From Halomonas alkalicola (GTDB lineage Bacteria > Pseudomonadota > Gammaproteobacteria > Pseudomonadales > Halomonadaceae), in contig NZ_CP131913.1 in NCBI RefSeq assembly GCF_030704205.1, forward strand, positions 558,001 to 622,000: a stretch of 64,000 bases of DNA, given 5' to 3'. Numbering within the stretch: position 1 is the first letter of the stretch; each line of letters begins with the position of its first letter. Shown piece after piece: positions 45,370 through 57,009 of this stretch. The notes under the pieces were generated by a model. It saw only the letters and a program-made list of their open reading frames with translations. It had not been told where the DNA came from and did not search any database. Both the position numbers and the translations under genes were made by a program.

Positions 45370-45954
45370 TTAGCGGATATACCTTTTCAGTTCATCCCCA
45401 AATTCACTCCGCAATCGACTCCACTCCATCTTGAACCAGGGCGTATAGTGCTCCGGGTGAGAGACCAGGTCGGCATCAAGCCTTGCTGGTGATATCCAGC
45501 ACCAGTCGGCGATTTCCTGGCGGTTGGGGCGTGGCTCCTGGTCGCTGACTCCCGGGAAGACTGAGCATAGCTCGTGCTCGGCTCAGCTTGAATCATACTG
45601 AGCCTGATAGTGGAACTTGTAGAGGTAGTCGAATTCCGCCTCGATGCCGACCTCTTGCCATAATCGACGGTGAACCGCTTCTTCCATGGGCTCGCCTCGG
45701 CGTGGATGACTGCAGCAGCTGTTGGACCAGTAGAGCGACCACAGGCGCTTGCCCTTCGCCCGCTGCTGCAGAAGAAGCTCCCCGTCGGCATTGAACACGA
45801 AAAGCGAGAAGGCGCGATGCAGCACTCCGCTTCCTTCGTGGCACTTGGCCTTGTTCAAGAACCCCAGCTCCCTGTCCTCTTCATCGACCAGAATCAGTTC
45901 TTCATCATCGAAGGAAACGGTCTCGTCGCGCTCGCCTGATCCTGTGCTGATCAA
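45370..45954 (-). pseudogene. idi: Isopentenyl-diphosphate delta-isomerase (type I) with an in-frame stop
   Basis: The frame reads as a Nudix-fold type I IDI, which interconverts IPP and DMAPP: LILVDEEDRELGFLNKAKCH, VLHRAFSLFVFNADGELLLQ and the active-site Cys region LYWSNSCCSHPRRGEPMEEA with HRRLWQEVGIEAEFDYLYKF. At codon 124 an in-frame TGA (45583-45585) interrupts it after HYQAQYDSS. The same frame continues with AEHELCSVFPGVSDQEPRPN and ends normally at 45370. A GGA glycine codon mutated to TGA would explain it. The C-terminal third is needed for the fold, so the gene is likely dead unless the stop is a sequencing error. Full length would be 194 residues. Confidence 0.82.
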
Positions 45955-45982
45955 GGTGTCACCTCCATCGCCATATCGCTGT

Positions 45983-46513
45983 CTACTCCTCGGTGAGCAT
46001 CTCGCCCACGACGCCTGCCACGTGGTAGCAGTAGCGGTCCAGCTCGCCCAGGTCCGCCAGGCCCTCCAGGCAGGCGCTGTCCTGGAAGTGGCTCATGCCC
46101 CGGCACATGATGCTCACACACTTGACCAGCGCCTGCTGCTGGGGCGCATCGAGACTGTGGGTGCAGCGGACGACCAGCGGCGTATTGGCCATCAACTCTC
46201 GCTCATCCGGCGAGGTGGCCGGCGAGAGCAGCGGCGTGACCTGCGTGGCGAAATCCTGGGCCCTCTCGTCCCCTCTCAGCACCGCCAGGAACCGTTCCTG
46301 CAGGAGGGCCTTCTGAACCGCGGAAAGCGCGGGCTCGTCCTCCAGGGTGTCTGCAATACGGCAGAGCAGGTAGGCATTGGTCACGACCTTGCGTAGGTCG
46401 GCCGGAAGCTGCGGGATGGTGAAGGCAAAGGTGCGTGACACCGCGCCCAGGACCTTGCCCTGGTAGGCTTCTGCCTCTGCAATTGCGGCAGCCGTCGAGA
46501 GGACCTGGGCCAT
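45983..46513 (-). pseudogene. Squalene/phytoene synthase, C-terminally truncated
   Basis: A 176-residue piece of a squalene/phytoene synthase, a family that is normally about 280-360 residues. Present are VSRTFAFTIPQLPADLRKVV and the first aspartate-rich motif (CRIADTLEDEPALS), then the region ending RYCYHVAGVVGEMLTEE and a TAG. The family's second aspartate-rich motif and the rest of the helical bundle are missing, so no synthase activity is expected. The start at MAQVLSTAAA is chosen because upstream sequence lacks similarity. It lies 28 bases before the interrupted idi gene; the two may be relics of a small isoprenoid (squalene or carotenoid) operon. Confidence 0.75.
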
Positions 46514-46674
46514 GGCAGAACACCCGTTGTGTGTGGCAATTGACCGAGGCCGGTCATCTCTCCCAGCATGGCGTGAAAGCAGGCAGGCTGGAAAATGCAG
46601 GCTATCACGCGGGCTTCGGGAGGGTGCCGACGCCCAGCCAACGCCCTCGGCCGGGGCCAGATCCCTAAATTTCC

Positions 46675-47661
46675 TTAAGGGTCTGACCCCGGAGCGGCGG
46701 CCCCCGGGGCGGCGTCGAGCCGCCCCAGCAGCCCCTTGAGCTCGTTGCTCAGGAAGCGCGGCTCCACGCATTCGCCGAGGTGGCCCTCGGCGAAGCGCAG
46801 GAAGCCCAGCGCCGCGTGGGAGAGGCGCCGGTCGCGGCGCACGATGAACTGCCAGTGGCTCTCGATGGGCAGGCCCGTCACCGGCAGGATGGTGATATCG
46901 GGATGCTCCGGCGGCAGCACGTGCTCGGAGAGCACGGCGAGGCCCATGCCGGCGGCCACGCCGACCCGGATCGCCTCGTTGCTGGCCATCTGCAGGGTCG
47001 GCCCCAGGGTCAGCCCCTGCTCCTGCAGCCAGCTCTCAAAGAGCATCCGCGTGGCCGAGCCCGGCTCGCGCAGCAGGAAGCGCTCCTCCAGAAGCTCCGC
47101 CATGACGATCCGCTCGCGCCCCGCCAGCGGATGCCCCCGGGGCGCCACCGCCACCAGCGGGTTGCGCAGGAAGCGCCCGGCCAGGGCGTGGGCCAGCGAC
47201 GGCGGGTGGCTGAAGACGTAGAGGTCATCCTCCTGGCGCTCGAAGCGGGTCAGCATCTGGCGGCGGTTGCCGATGTGCACGGTAACGTCCACCTCGGGGA
47301 AGGCGCGGCTGTAGGGGCCGAGCAGGCGCGGCAGCACGTACTGGGCGGTGTTGACGAGCGCAATGGAGAAGCGCCCCCTCTCGCCGCCGCGCAGCGCCGC
47401 CAGGTAGTCGTCGAAGTCGGCGAAGCGCCCGAGCACCTCGCGGCTGGCGCGGTAGAGCTCAAGGCCCGCCTCGGTGGGTGCCAGCCGGCCCTGGCGGTTC
47501 TCGAGCAGCGGCTCTCCCACCGCCTCGGCCAGCCGCTTGAGCTGCTGGGAGACGGTGGGCTGAGTGAGGTGCAGGCGTCGCGCCGCCTCGCTGATGGAGC
47601 CCGCCTGCACCACCGCCACATGCACCTGCAGCAGTCGAAACGTCAGGTGTCGAATGTTCAT
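46675..47661 (-). CDS. LysR-family transcriptional regulator (CbbR/CmpR-like)
   Basis: A 328-residue LysR protein starting at MNIRHLTFRLLQ, with AGGAGG eight bases upstream. The HTH covers VHVAVVQAGSISEAARRLHL with TQPTVSQQLKRLAEAVGEPL. The effector domain (GRFSIALVNTAQYVLPRLLG onward) resembles CbbR/CmpR regulators of carbon fixation and bicarbonate uptake. It is divergent from the sbtA-like gene, with the shared control region between 47662 and 47791. Control of bicarbonate import by this protein is inference from that arrangement. The last ten residues are Ala/Gly/Pro-rich. Confidence 0.88.
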   Translation of the reverse strand: MNIRHLTFRLLQVHVAVVQAGSISEAARRLHLTQPTVSQQLKRLAEAVGEPLLENRQGRLAPTEAGLELYRASREVLGRFADFDDYLAALRGGERGRFSIALVNTAQYVLPRLLGPYSRAFPEVDVTVHIGNRRQMLTRFERQEDDLYVFSHPPSLAHALAGRFLRNPLVAVAPRGHPLAGRERIVMAELLEERFLLREPGSATRMLFESWLQEQGLTLGPTLQMASNEAIRVGVAAGMGLAVLSEHVLPPEHPDITILPVTGLPIESHWQFIVRRDRRLSHAALGFLRFAEGHLGECVEPRFLSNELKGLLGRLDAAPGAAAPGSDP

Positions 47662-47791
47662 GGGACGCCCTCCTCGCCTCGATCCATAGATAATCATCCA
47701 TGATGCACTCGCGAAAACTTAATTGGTATCAATGATGCGACTTTCCGACAATGCCGACCGTTTCCCCTGACCGCTGCAAGAGACGCTCCTG

Positions 47792-48733
47792 ATGCCCGAT
47801 ATCGTGGTGATGTTCTTCCTGCTCGGCCTGCTGGCCGGGGTGGTGAAGTCCGACCTGACCATTCCCAAGGCCGCCTACGACACCCTGAGCCTGCTGCTGA
47901 TGCTGACCATCGGCCTCAAGGGCGGCATGGCGCTCTACGGCAACCTCGGCTGGTCGCTGGTACCGGAACTGCTCGCCGTGGCCGCGCTGGGCGCGCTGAT
48001 CCCCCTGGCGCTGATGCCGATACTGCGCCGGCTGATTCGGCTCTCTCCTGCCGATAGCGCCAGTATCGCCGCCCACTACGGCTCGGTGAGTGCCGGCACC
48101 TTCGCCGTGGCCCTGGCCTTCGCCGAGGGGCGCAACCTGCCGATCGGCGCCGAGGTCACCCTGTATCTCGTGATGATGGAGCTGCCGGCGATCATGGTGG
48201 CCATCGCCCTCTATCGCCGCCATGCGGGCAAGGCCGCCGGGGAAGCGATGCAGGGGATCTGGCACGAGACGCTGACCAACCGCGGGGTGATCCTGCTGGC
48301 CGGCGGCGCGGTGATCGGCGCCATGTACGGCCCCCAGGAGGGCGCCAACGTCACCGAGCTCTTCACCAGCGCCTTCCACGCCGTGCTCGCCCTCTTCCTG
48401 CTGCAGATGGGTCTCACCGCCGCCGAGACGCTGCGCCCCATCCCCTGGTTCCACTGGCGCCTGCTCACCTTCGCCCTGGTCGCCCCCCTGGTGCTGTCGC
48501 TGGCCGGGCTGGCCGTGGGCCTGGCACTGGGCCTGCCCGCCGGCTCGCTCTTGATCCTCACCGCCCTGGCCGCGAGCGCCTCCTATATCGCTGCCCCGGC
48601 CGCCATGCGCACCGCCATTCCCCAGGCCAATATCGGCCTGGCCATGCTGGCCGCCCTGGGCTTCACCTTCCCGCTCAACGTGATCATCGGCATCCCGCTC
48701 TATCACCAGCTGATCCAGTGGCTGGCCGGCTGA
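47792..48733 (+). CDS. sbtA: Sodium-dependent bicarbonate transporter (SbtA family)
   Basis: A 313-residue membrane protein with about ten hydrophobic segments. It matches the SbtA family by FFLLGLLAGVVKSDLTIPKA near the start, LLMLTIGLKGGMALYGNLGW, then SIAAHYGSVSAGTFAVALAF and the repeat-like ASYIAAPAAMRTAIPQANIG near the end. SbtA imports bicarbonate with sodium. No SbtB (PII-like) partner gene follows; a terminator does. In a heterotroph it would supply bicarbonate for carboxylases such as methylcrotonyl-CoA carboxylase encoded a little further on (inference). Confidence 0.85.
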   Translation: MPDIVVMFFLLGLLAGVVKSDLTIPKAAYDTLSLLLMLTIGLKGGMALYGNLGWSLVPELLAVAALGALIPLALMPILRRLIRLSPADSASIAAHYGSVSAGTFAVALAFAEGRNLPIGAEVTLYLVMMELPAIMVAIALYRRHAGKAAGEAMQGIWHETLTNRGVILLAGGAVIGAMYGPQEGANVTELFTSAFHAVLALFLLQMGLTAAETLRPIPWFHWRLLTFALVAPLVLSLAGLAVGLALGLPAGSLLILTALAASASYIAAPAAMRTAIPQANIGLAMLAALGFTFPLNVIIGIPLYHQLIQWLAG

Positions 48734-48750
48734 GCGAGCCGAACCACAGA

Positions 48751-48789
48751 AAACGACAAGGGCAGCCCACCGGGCTGCCCTTGTCGTTT
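48751..48789 (+). terminator. Strong terminator downstream of sbtA
   Basis: An 18-bp perfect stem (aaacgacaagggcagccc / gggctgcccttgtcgttt) with a 3-base loop begins 17 bases after the sbtA stop. A/T-rich arm ends let it work in both directions, also closing minus-strand transcription from the tnpB side. Confidence 0.88.
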
Positions 48790-48857
48790 CAATCCTATCG
48801 TTTCAATGCTGCCGTATCGAAACGGTCGTCGTGGCAGTGCCACCGTCCGACATTCGT

Positions 48858-49000
48858 GTGACTGCTCCCCACCCTAAGCGCTGACGCGCCACGGGCGAGG
48901 CTTCCCACTTCTCAGGCAGCAGCCGGCGATGTGCCGGACTTACGCAAGCCTCCATGGGCAGAGACGGACAGCCCTTCCGCCTTCAACTGGATGATGCCTT
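48858..49000 (-). ncRNA. Predicted omega RNA (reRNA) region of TnpB
   Basis: In characterised TnpB systems the guide RNA is made from the 3' end of tnpB and the right element end, with the guide taken from DNA beyond that end. Here this corresponds to the end of the gene plus the GC-rich segment running to gtggggagcagtcac. The 5' limit is a guess. The guide would be read from the flank below 48858. Confidence 0.4.
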
Positions 49001-50087
49001 GCTGCTTGATGTTCAACGCCGCGTTGATGTCCCGGTCATGCTGTGTGTGGCAGGCCGGGCACTCCCACGACCGGACGTTCAACGGCATGGCGTCCCTCTT
49101 GTGCTGGCAGACATGGCAGGTCTTGGAGCTGGTAAACCACGGGTCGATCTTGACGAGATGCTTGCCCTGCTCCTTGGCCTTGTAGTCCAGCTTGGTGATC
49201 AAGGCATACCAGGACGCATCGCCGATGTGCTTGGCGAGTCTGCGGTTCTTCATCATGTTGCCGACCTTCAGCGTCTCGACGATCACCGCTTGGTTGTCGT
49301 CAACGATCTGTCGAGAGAGCTTGTGCTGGAAGTCGTGGCGGGCATTGGCGACCCGCTCGTGCGCCTTGGCGACGAGTAACCGTGCCTCGGCCCGATTCGC
49401 GCTGCCCTTCTTCGTGCGGGACAACGCCTGCTGCTTGCGCTTGAGATTCTTCTGCGCCTGCTTGAGGAAGCGCGGATTGGCGATCTTGCGGCCGGTGGAG
49501 TCAATGGCCAGATGCGACAGCCCCATATCGAGGCCCACGACCTTGGTGGTGTCAACGTCCTTCAGCAGTGCCGGGGCGGCCTGCTCAGTGTCAAACAGCA
49601 ACGAGGCGTAGTGCTTGCCGGTGACGGTACGGGTCAGGGTGATGCTTTTCAGCCTGCCCTCGACCTTGCGATGCATCCTGGCCTTGATCGGCCCGAGCTT
49701 GGGCACCTTGATCCAGTCGTCGCCGGCCTTGACGCCGACGCAGTGATAGCTGGTCTGTTTGCCCCGCTTGCTCTTGAAGCGCGGATAGCCGGCCTTCTGC
49801 TTGGGATCGAAGAAGCGTTGGAAGGCATGATCGAGGTTCATGCACGCCTGCTGGAGGGCGATGGAGTCAGCCTCTTTCAGCCAGCCGTACTTGCGCGATG
49901 TCTTGGCGACCGGCAGCAGCTTCTTGATGTCGTGCTTGGCGCTCAACGACTGGCCGTGGCGTTGGTAGCGATGGGACATGATGCGAAGGCCGGTGTTATA
50001 GACGAAGCGCACCGCGCCGAACTGGCGGTTCAGGAACACCGCCTGCTCGGTCGTCGGGTAGATGCGTATCTTCGTGGCCTTCAGCAT
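48912..50087 (-). CDS. tnpB: RNA-guided endonuclease TnpB
   Basis: A 391-residue TnpB, ancestor-type relative of Cas12. It starts MLKATKIRIYPTTEQAVFLN, the family opening; MAMLKA two codons earlier is possible. The RuvC triad appears complete: Asp in VVGLDMGLSHLAIDSTGRKI, Glu in QAVIVETLKVGNMMKN, and Asp in HDRDINAALNIKQQGI. The zinc finger CHVCQHK ... WECPACH is intact. TnpB uses an omega RNA from its own 3' end to cut DNA next to a short target motif, favouring retention of the element. Neighbours are sbtA and the liu operon. It may displace the usual position of liuR, which is not found upstream of liuA here. Confidence 0.92.
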   Translation of the reverse strand: MLKATKIRIYPTTEQAVFLNRQFGAVRFVYNTGLRIMSHRYQRHGQSLSAKHDIKKLLPVAKTSRKYGWLKEADSIALQQACMNLDHAFQRFFDPKQKAGYPRFKSKRGKQTSYHCVGVKAGDDWIKVPKLGPIKARMHRKVEGRLKSITLTRTVTGKHYASLLFDTEQAAPALLKDVDTTKVVGLDMGLSHLAIDSTGRKIANPRFLKQAQKNLKRKQQALSRTKKGSANRAEARLLVAKAHERVANARHDFQHKLSRQIVDDNQAVIVETLKVGNMMKNRRLAKHIGDASWYALITKLDYKAKEQGKHLVKIDPWFTSSKTCHVCQHKRDAMPLNVRSWECPACHTQHDRDINAALNIKQQGIIQLKAEGLSVSAHGGLRKSGTSPAAA

Positions 50088-50237
50088 AGCCATCTGCCAG
50101 ATGCTGGATGTATACACAGCTTATGCCGACTGGCCAAGTGCTGCAAACCCAGCAGTGCTATCGCGCTGCCCGCTTGTATCCCCGCCCGAGTGGGCGAGGG
50201 GTTACGCGGATTATTGCTAAAGCGTGAAAAGCTGCAC

Positions 50238-50253
50238 TTTACGTTAACGTCAA
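50238..50253 (+). promoter_or_regulatory. LiuR-type operator upstream of liuA
   Basis: The site TTTACGTTAACGTCAA has the perfect palindromic core ACGTTAACGT and fits the known gammaproteobacterial LiuR (MerR family) motif. It stands 118 bases before liuA. TTTACG-17-TAGTCT could form a weak overlapping promoter with the spacing MerR regulators distort. LiuR senses branched-chain CoA intermediates; its gene is not in this window. Confidence 0.65.
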
Positions 50254-50370
50254 CCTGATCTAGTCTTGTGCCATCACGGTTTCACCACCCGACACGACCC
50301 GTCGTGCGCGCCCGGATGACCACCCTATCAGCCGGGCACCGCGACCACCGACAAGAACGGAGCCCCGCTC

Positions 50371-51540
50371 ATGCATACGCCCTTCAAGCCCCTCGACTTC
50401 GGCCTCGACGACGAACTGAACATGCTGCGCGACCAGGTCAACGCCTTCGCCCGCGACGAGATCGCCCCGCGCGCCGCCGAGATCGACGAGAAGAACGAGT
50501 TCCCCAACGACCTCTGGCAGAAGTTCGGCGACATGGGCCTGCTTGGCATCACCGTCTCCGAGGAAGATGGCGGCACCGGCATGGGCTACCTGGCGCACTG
50601 CATCGCCATGGAGGAGATCTCCCGGGCCAGCGCCTCCGTGGGCCTCTCCTACGGCGCCCACTCCAACCTCTGCGTCAACCAGCTCAAGATCAACGCCAAC
50701 GCCGAGCAGAAGGCCAAGTACCTGCCCAAGCTGATGAGCGGCGAGCACGTCGGGGCGCTGGCCATGTCCGAGCCGGGCGCCGGCTCCGACGTGGTCTCCA
50801 TGAAGCTGCGCGCCGAGAAGCGCGGCGACCGCTACGTGCTCAACGGCAACAAGATGTGGATCACCAACGGCCCCGACGCCCACGTGCTGGTGGTCTACGC
50901 CAAGACCGACCCTGCGGCCGGCTCCAAGGGCATCACCGCCTTCATCATCGAGAAGGGCATGCCCGGCTTCTCCACCGCCCAGAAGCTCGACAAGCTCGGC
51001 ATGCGCGGCTCCAACACCTGCGAGCTGGTGTTCCAGGACTGCGCGGTGCCGGAAGAGAACGTGCTGGGCGAGGTGGGCAAGGGCGTGCGCGTGCTGATGA
51101 GCGGCCTCGACTACGAGCGCACCGTGCTGGCCGCCGGCCCCATCGGCATCATGCAGGCCGCCATGGACATCGTGGTGCCCTACATCCACGAGCGTAAGCA
51201 GTTCAACCAGTCCATCGGCGAGTTCCAGCTGGTGCAGGGCAAGGTGGCCGACATGTACACCACCCTGAATGCCTGCCGCGCCTACCTCTACGCCGTGGCC
51301 GCCGGCTGCGACCGTGGCCAGACCTCCCGCAAGGACGCCGCCGGCGTGATCCTCTACTGCGCCGAGAAGGCCACCCAGGTCGCCCTGGACGCCATCCAGC
51401 TGCTGGGCGGCAACGGCTACATCAACGAGTACCCCACCGGCCGCCTGCTGCGCGACGCCAAGCTCTACGAGATCGGCGCCGGCACCAGCGAGATTCGCCG
51501 CATGCTGATCGGCCGCGAACTCTTCAACGAGTCCAAGTAA
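50371..51540 (+). CDS. liuA: Isovaleryl-CoA dehydrogenase
   Basis: A 389-residue acyl-CoA dehydrogenase oxidising isovaleryl-CoA to 3-methylcrotonyl-CoA in leucine breakdown. Marks: [24 protein letters not shown] region near residue 60, [20 protein letters not shown] for FAD/substrate binding, [20 protein letters not shown], and the catalytic Glu in [20 protein letters not shown]. The end [20 protein letters not shown] and [19 protein letters not shown] are family typical. It leads a five-gene liu operon, ten bases before liuB, behind a LiuR-type operator. The flavin passes electrons to ETF. Confidence 0.94.
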   Translation: MHTPFKPLDFGLDDELNMLRDQVNAFARDEIAPRAAEIDEKNEFPNDLWQKFGDMGLLGITVSEEDGGTGMGYLAHCIAMEEISRASASVGLSYGAHSNLCVNQLKINANAEQKAKYLPKLMSGEHVGALAMSEPGAGSDVVSMKLRAEKRGDRYVLNGNKMWITNGPDAHVLVVYAKTDPAAGSKGITAFIIEKGMPGFSTAQKLDKLGMRGSNTCELVFQDCAVPEENVLGEVGKGVRVLMSGLDYERTVLAAGPIGIMQAAMDIVVPYIHERKQFNQSIGEFQLVQGKVADMYTTLNACRAYLYAVAAGCDRGQTSRKDAAGVILYCAEKATQVALDAIQLLGGNGYINEYPTGRLLRDAKLYEIGAGTSEIRRMLIGRELFNESK

Positions 51541-51550
51541 GGGGTTACCG

Positions 51551-53158
51551 ATGGCCATTCTGACTACCCAGATCAATCCGCGCAGCGACGGCTTCCAGGC
51601 CAACGAGGCGTCGATGCGCGCCGAGGTGATGAAGCTGCGCGAGCTTACCGCCGCCATCGCCCAGGGCGGCGGCGAGAAGGCCCGCGTGCGCCACGAGTCC
51701 CGCGGCAAGCTCTTCGTGCGCGACCGCATCGACCACCTGATCGACGAGGGCTCCCCCTTCCTGGAGTTCTCGGCGCTGGCCGCCCACGAGGTCTACGACT
51801 CCGCGGTGCCCGCCGCCGGCGTGGTGACGGGCATCGGCCGCGTCTCCGGCGTCGAGTGCGTGATCGTCGCCAACGACGCCACCGTCAAGGGCGGCACCTA
51901 CTTCCCGCTCACGGTGCGCAAGCACATCCGCGCCCAGGAGATCGCCCGCAAGCACCGCCTGCCCTGCATCTACCTGGTCGACTCCGGCGGCGCCTTCCTG
52001 CCCCGCCAGGACGAGGTCTTCCCGGACCGCGACCACTTCGGCCGCATCTTCTACAACCAGGCCACCCTCTCCGCCGAGGGCATCCCGCAGATCGCCGTGG
52101 TAATGGGCTCCTGCACCGCCGGCGGCGCCTATGTGCCGGCCATGGCCGACGAGTCGATCATCGTCCGCGAGCAGGGCACCATCTTCCTGGGCGGCCCGCC
52201 CCTGGTGAAGGCCGCCACCGGCGAGAGCATCAGCGCCGAGGACCTGGGCGGCGCCGACGTCCATGCCAAGAAGAGCGGCGTGGCCGACCACTACGCCGAG
52301 AACGACGCCCACGCCCTGCAGCTCTGCCGGGCCTGCGTGTCGCGGCTCAACTGGCAGAAGCGCGGCCAGCTCAAGATGCAGGCGCCCAAGCCCCCGCGCC
52401 TGGACCCGGCCGAGCTCTACGGCATCGTCGGCACCGACCTCAAGAAGCCCTACGACGTGCGCGAGGTGATCGCCCGCATCGTCGACGACTCCGACTTCGA
52501 CGAGTTCAAGCGCTACTACGGCGACACCCTGGTCACCGGCTTCGCCCATATCCACGGCTACCCGGTGGGCATCGTCGCCAACAACGGCGTGCTCTTCTCC
52601 GAGTCCGCCGTGAAAGGCGCCCACTTCATCGAACTCTGCGCCCAGCGCAAGATCCCGCTGATCTTCCTGCAGAACATCACCGGCTTCATGGTGGGCTCCA
52701 AGTACGAGCACGAGGGCATCGCCAAGCACGGCGCCAAGCTCGTCACCGCGGTGGCCTGCGCCCGCGTACCCAAGTTCACCGTGCTGATCGGCGGCAGCTT
52801 CGGCGCCGGCAACTACGGCATGTGCGGCCGCGCCTACGACCCCAACCTGCTGTTCATGTGGCCGAATGCCCGCATCTCGGTGATGGGCGGCGAGCAGGCC
52901 GCTGGCGTGCTGGCCCAGGTCAAGCGCGAGCAGATCGAGCGCGAGGGCCGCGAGTGGAGCAAGGAGGAAGAAGAGGCCTTCAAGCAGCCCACCCGCGAGC
53001 AGTACGAGCACCAGGGCCACCCCTACTACGCCAGTGCGCGGCTGGGGGACGACGGCGTGATCGACCCGGCCCAGACCCGCGACGTGCTGGGGCTGTCGCT
53101 GGCCGCGGCCATGAATGCCGAGGTCGAAGAGACCAAGTTCGGCGTGTTCCGGATGTGA
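51551..53158 (+). CDS. liuB: Methylcrotonyl-CoA carboxylase, carboxyltransferase (beta) subunit
   Basis: A 535-residue biotin-dependent carboxyltransferase that moves CO2 from biotin to 3-methylcrotonyl-CoA. The N-terminal crotonase-like half has the oxyanion region [20 protein letters not shown] near residue 190 and [20 protein letters not shown]. The C-terminal half has [20 protein letters not shown] and [20 protein letters not shown] with [20 protein letters not shown]. Length matches MccB. It lies between liuA and liuC, and works with the liuD biotin carboxylase subunit. Confidence 0.95.
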   Translation: MAILTTQINPRSDGFQANEASMRAEVMKLRELTAAIAQGGGEKARVRHESRGKLFVRDRIDHLIDEGSPFLEFSALAAHEVYDSAVPAAGVVTGIGRVSGVECVIVANDATVKGGTYFPLTVRKHIRAQEIARKHRLPCIYLVDSGGAFLPRQDEVFPDRDHFGRIFYNQATLSAEGIPQIAVVMGSCTAGGAYVPAMADESIIVREQGTIFLGGPPLVKAATGESISAEDLGGADVHAKKSGVADHYAENDAHALQLCRACVSRLNWQKRGQLKMQAPKPPRLDPAELYGIVGTDLKKPYDVREVIARIVDDSDFDEFKRYYGDTLVTGFAHIHGYPVGIVANNGVLFSESAVKGAHFIELCAQRKIPLIFLQNITGFMVGSKYEHEGIAKHGAKLVTAVACARVPKFTVLIGGSFGAGNYGMCGRAYDPNLLFMWPNARISVMGGEQAAGVLAQVKREQIEREGREWSKEEEEAFKQPTREQYEHQGHPYYASARLGDDGVIDPAQTRDVLGLSLAAAMNAEVEETKFGVFRM

Positions 53159-53175
53159 CCGCAGGGGATCCCGTT

Positions 53176-54020
53176 ATGTCTGAGACAACCTTTTCACGGC
53201 TGGAGCTCGACGATCGCGGCATCGCCTGGCTGACGCTGGAGCGCCCCGAGGTACACAACGCCTTCGACGACAGCCTGATCGCCGAGCTCAACGCCCACCT
53301 GGAGCGTCTTCGCGACGCCGCCCATCACGGCGAGGTGCGCGCGGTGGTGCTGGGCTCCGAGGGCAAGAGCTTCTCCGCCGGGGCCGACCTCGGCTGGATG
53401 AAGCGCATGGTGGAGTACGACTTCGAGGGCAACCTGGCGGACTCGCGCAAGCTCGCCGCCCTGATGCACGGGCTCGACACCCTGCCCTGCCCCACCCTCT
53501 GCCGCGTGCAGGGGGCCGCCTTCGGCGGCGCCGTGGGCCTGGCCGCCTGCTGCGACGTCGTCGTCGCCTCCGAGAAGGCCAAGTTCTGCCTCTCCGAGGT
53601 GAAGATCGGCCTGTCGCCCGCGGTGATCAGCCCCTACGTGCAGCGTGCCCTGGGCGAGCGCCAGATGCGCCGCTACGCGCTCACCGCCGAGGTGATGGAC
53701 GCCACCACCGCCCTGGCGCTGGGCCTCGTTCATCGCCTCGCCCCCCACGACGAGCTCGACGCCGCCGTGGAGGCCATGCTCGACATCCTGCTGGCCGGCT
53801 CGCCCCAGGCCCAGCGCGCGACCAAGGCGCTGCTGGCCGAGGTGGCCCGGGAGCCCGACAGCAAGGCCACCCGCGAGCACACCTGCCGGGTGATCTCCGA
53901 GCTGCGCGTAAGCCTGGAGGGCCAGGAAGGCCTGGCCAGCTTCTTCGAGAAGCGCCGCCCCGCCTGGACAAACGACAGCGACAACAGTGCCGCCGACAAC
54001 AACGCCGCGGAGCCCCGCTC

Positions 54021-54024
<4 letters not shown>
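53176..54024 (+). CDS. liuC: Methylglutaconyl-CoA hydratase (enoyl-CoA hydratase family)
   Basis: A 282-residue crotonase-fold protein hydrating 3-methylglutaconyl-CoA to HMG-CoA. Seen: LERPEVHNAFDDSLIAELNA, SFSAGADLGWMKRMVEYDFE for CoA and oxyanion binding, RVQGAAFGGAVGLAACCDVV with the second oxyanion Gly, and FCLSEVKIGLSPAVISPYVQ carrying the catalytic Glu. The start after a GGGGATCC spacer is taken where similarity begins; the reading frame is open far upstream inside liuB and that extension is rejected. Its tail is Asn/Asp/Ala-rich (NDSDNSAADNNAAEPRS) and overlaps liuD by four bases. Confidence 0.94.
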
Positions 54025-56087
<2,063 letters not shown>

Positions 56088-56091
56088 GACG

Positions 56092-56991
56092 ATGGCATTC
56101 CCGAAACAGGTTCGCCTGGTCGAGGTCGGTCCCCGCGACGGCCTGCAGAACGAGCCCGAGCCGATCAGCACCGCCACCAAGCTGGAGCTGATCGACCGCC
56201 TGGGCGCGGCCGGCCTCTCCTACATCGAGGCGGCCAGCTTCGTCTCGCCCAAGTGGGTGCCGCAGATGGCCGACCACCGCGAGGTGATGCAGAACCTCGC
56301 CCGGCTGGATGGCGTCACCTACGCGGCGCTGACCCCCAACCTCAAGGGGCTGGAAGCGGCCCTCGAGTGCGGCGTCGAGGAGGTAGCGGTGTTCGGCGCC
56401 GCCTCCGAGGCCTTCTCGCAGAAGAACATCAACTGCTCCGTGGCCGAGTCCCTGGCACGCTTCGAACCGGTGCTGGAGCGCGCCCAGGCCGCCGGCGTGC
56501 GGGTGCGCGGCTACGTCTCCACCGTGCTGGGCTGCCCCTACGAGGGCGAGATCGCCCCGGCCAAGGTGGCTGAAGTCTCGAAAGCGCTCTATGAGATGGG
56601 CTGCTACGAGATCTCGCTCGGCGACACCATCGGCGTGGGCACACCGCTCAAGGCCAAGCGCATGCTCGAGGCGGTGAGCCGCGAGGTGCCCATGGCCCAG
56701 CTCGCCGCCCACTTCCACGACACCTACGGCCAGGCGCTGGCCAACCTCTACGTGGTGCTGGAGGAAGGCATCGCGGTGGTGGACAGCTCCGTCGCCGGCC
56801 TCGGCGGCTGCCCCTACGCCAAGGGCGCCTCCGGTAACGTGGCAAGCGAAGACGTGGTCTACCTGCTCAACGGCCTCGGCATCGAGACCGGCATCGATCT
56901 CGACAAGCTCGCAGATACTGGCACCTGGATCACCCAGGCCATCGGCCGGCCCAACCGCTCCAAGGTGGGGGTAGCACTAGCGGCCAGGTAA
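56092..56991 (+). CDS. liuE: Hydroxymethylglutaryl-CoA lyase
   Basis: A 299-residue TIM-barrel lyase cleaving HMG-CoA to acetoacetate and acetyl-CoA, the last step of the liu pathway. The catalytic Arg/Asp are in [40 protein letters not shown] follows, then the metal His residues in [20 protein letters not shown] and the catalytic Cys loop [20 protein letters not shown] near the end. GGAGGAATAAGACG precedes the ATG. A strong terminator follows its stop, after which the integron cassette array begins. Confidence 0.95.
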   Translation: MAFPKQVRLVEVGPRDGLQNEPEPISTATKLELIDRLGAAGLSYIEAASFVSPKWVPQMADHREVMQNLARLDGVTYAALTPNLKGLEAALECGVEEVAVFGAASEAFSQKNINCSVAESLARFEPVLERAQAAGVRVRGYVSTVLGCPYEGEIAPAKVAEVSKALYEMGCYEISLGDTIGVGTPLKAKRMLEAVSREVPMAQLAAHFHDTYGQALANLYVVLEEGIAVVDSSVAGLGGCPYAKGASGNVASEDVVYLLNGLGIETGIDLDKLADTGTWITQAIGRPNRSKVGVALAAR

Positions 56992-57009
56992 TCGCAAAGC
57001 CAACAAGCG

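Larger units (their letters stand above)
48858..50198 (-). mobile_element. Solitary TnpB element of IS200/IS605 type (IS1341-like)
   Basis: The right end is recognisable on the minus strand as ttagggtggggagcagtcac, ending at 48858, a hallmark of IS605-type ends. The left end probably includes the hairpin ccccgcccgagtgggcgagggg at 50177-50198. No TnpA (Y1) transposase is present, so mobility would depend on a TnpA encoded elsewhere. Exact cleavage positions are uncertain. Confidence 0.6.

Noticed and set aside
45583..45585. In-frame TGA of idi as a selenocysteine codon
   Set aside because: IDI is not a selenoprotein family, the position is normally occupied by a non-catalytic residue, and no SECIS-like hairpin is evident just downstream.
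51856..53175. Upstream extension of the liuC frame through liuB
   Set aside because: The extension is an Arg/Pro-rich shadow of liuB; hydratase similarity begins only at 53176.
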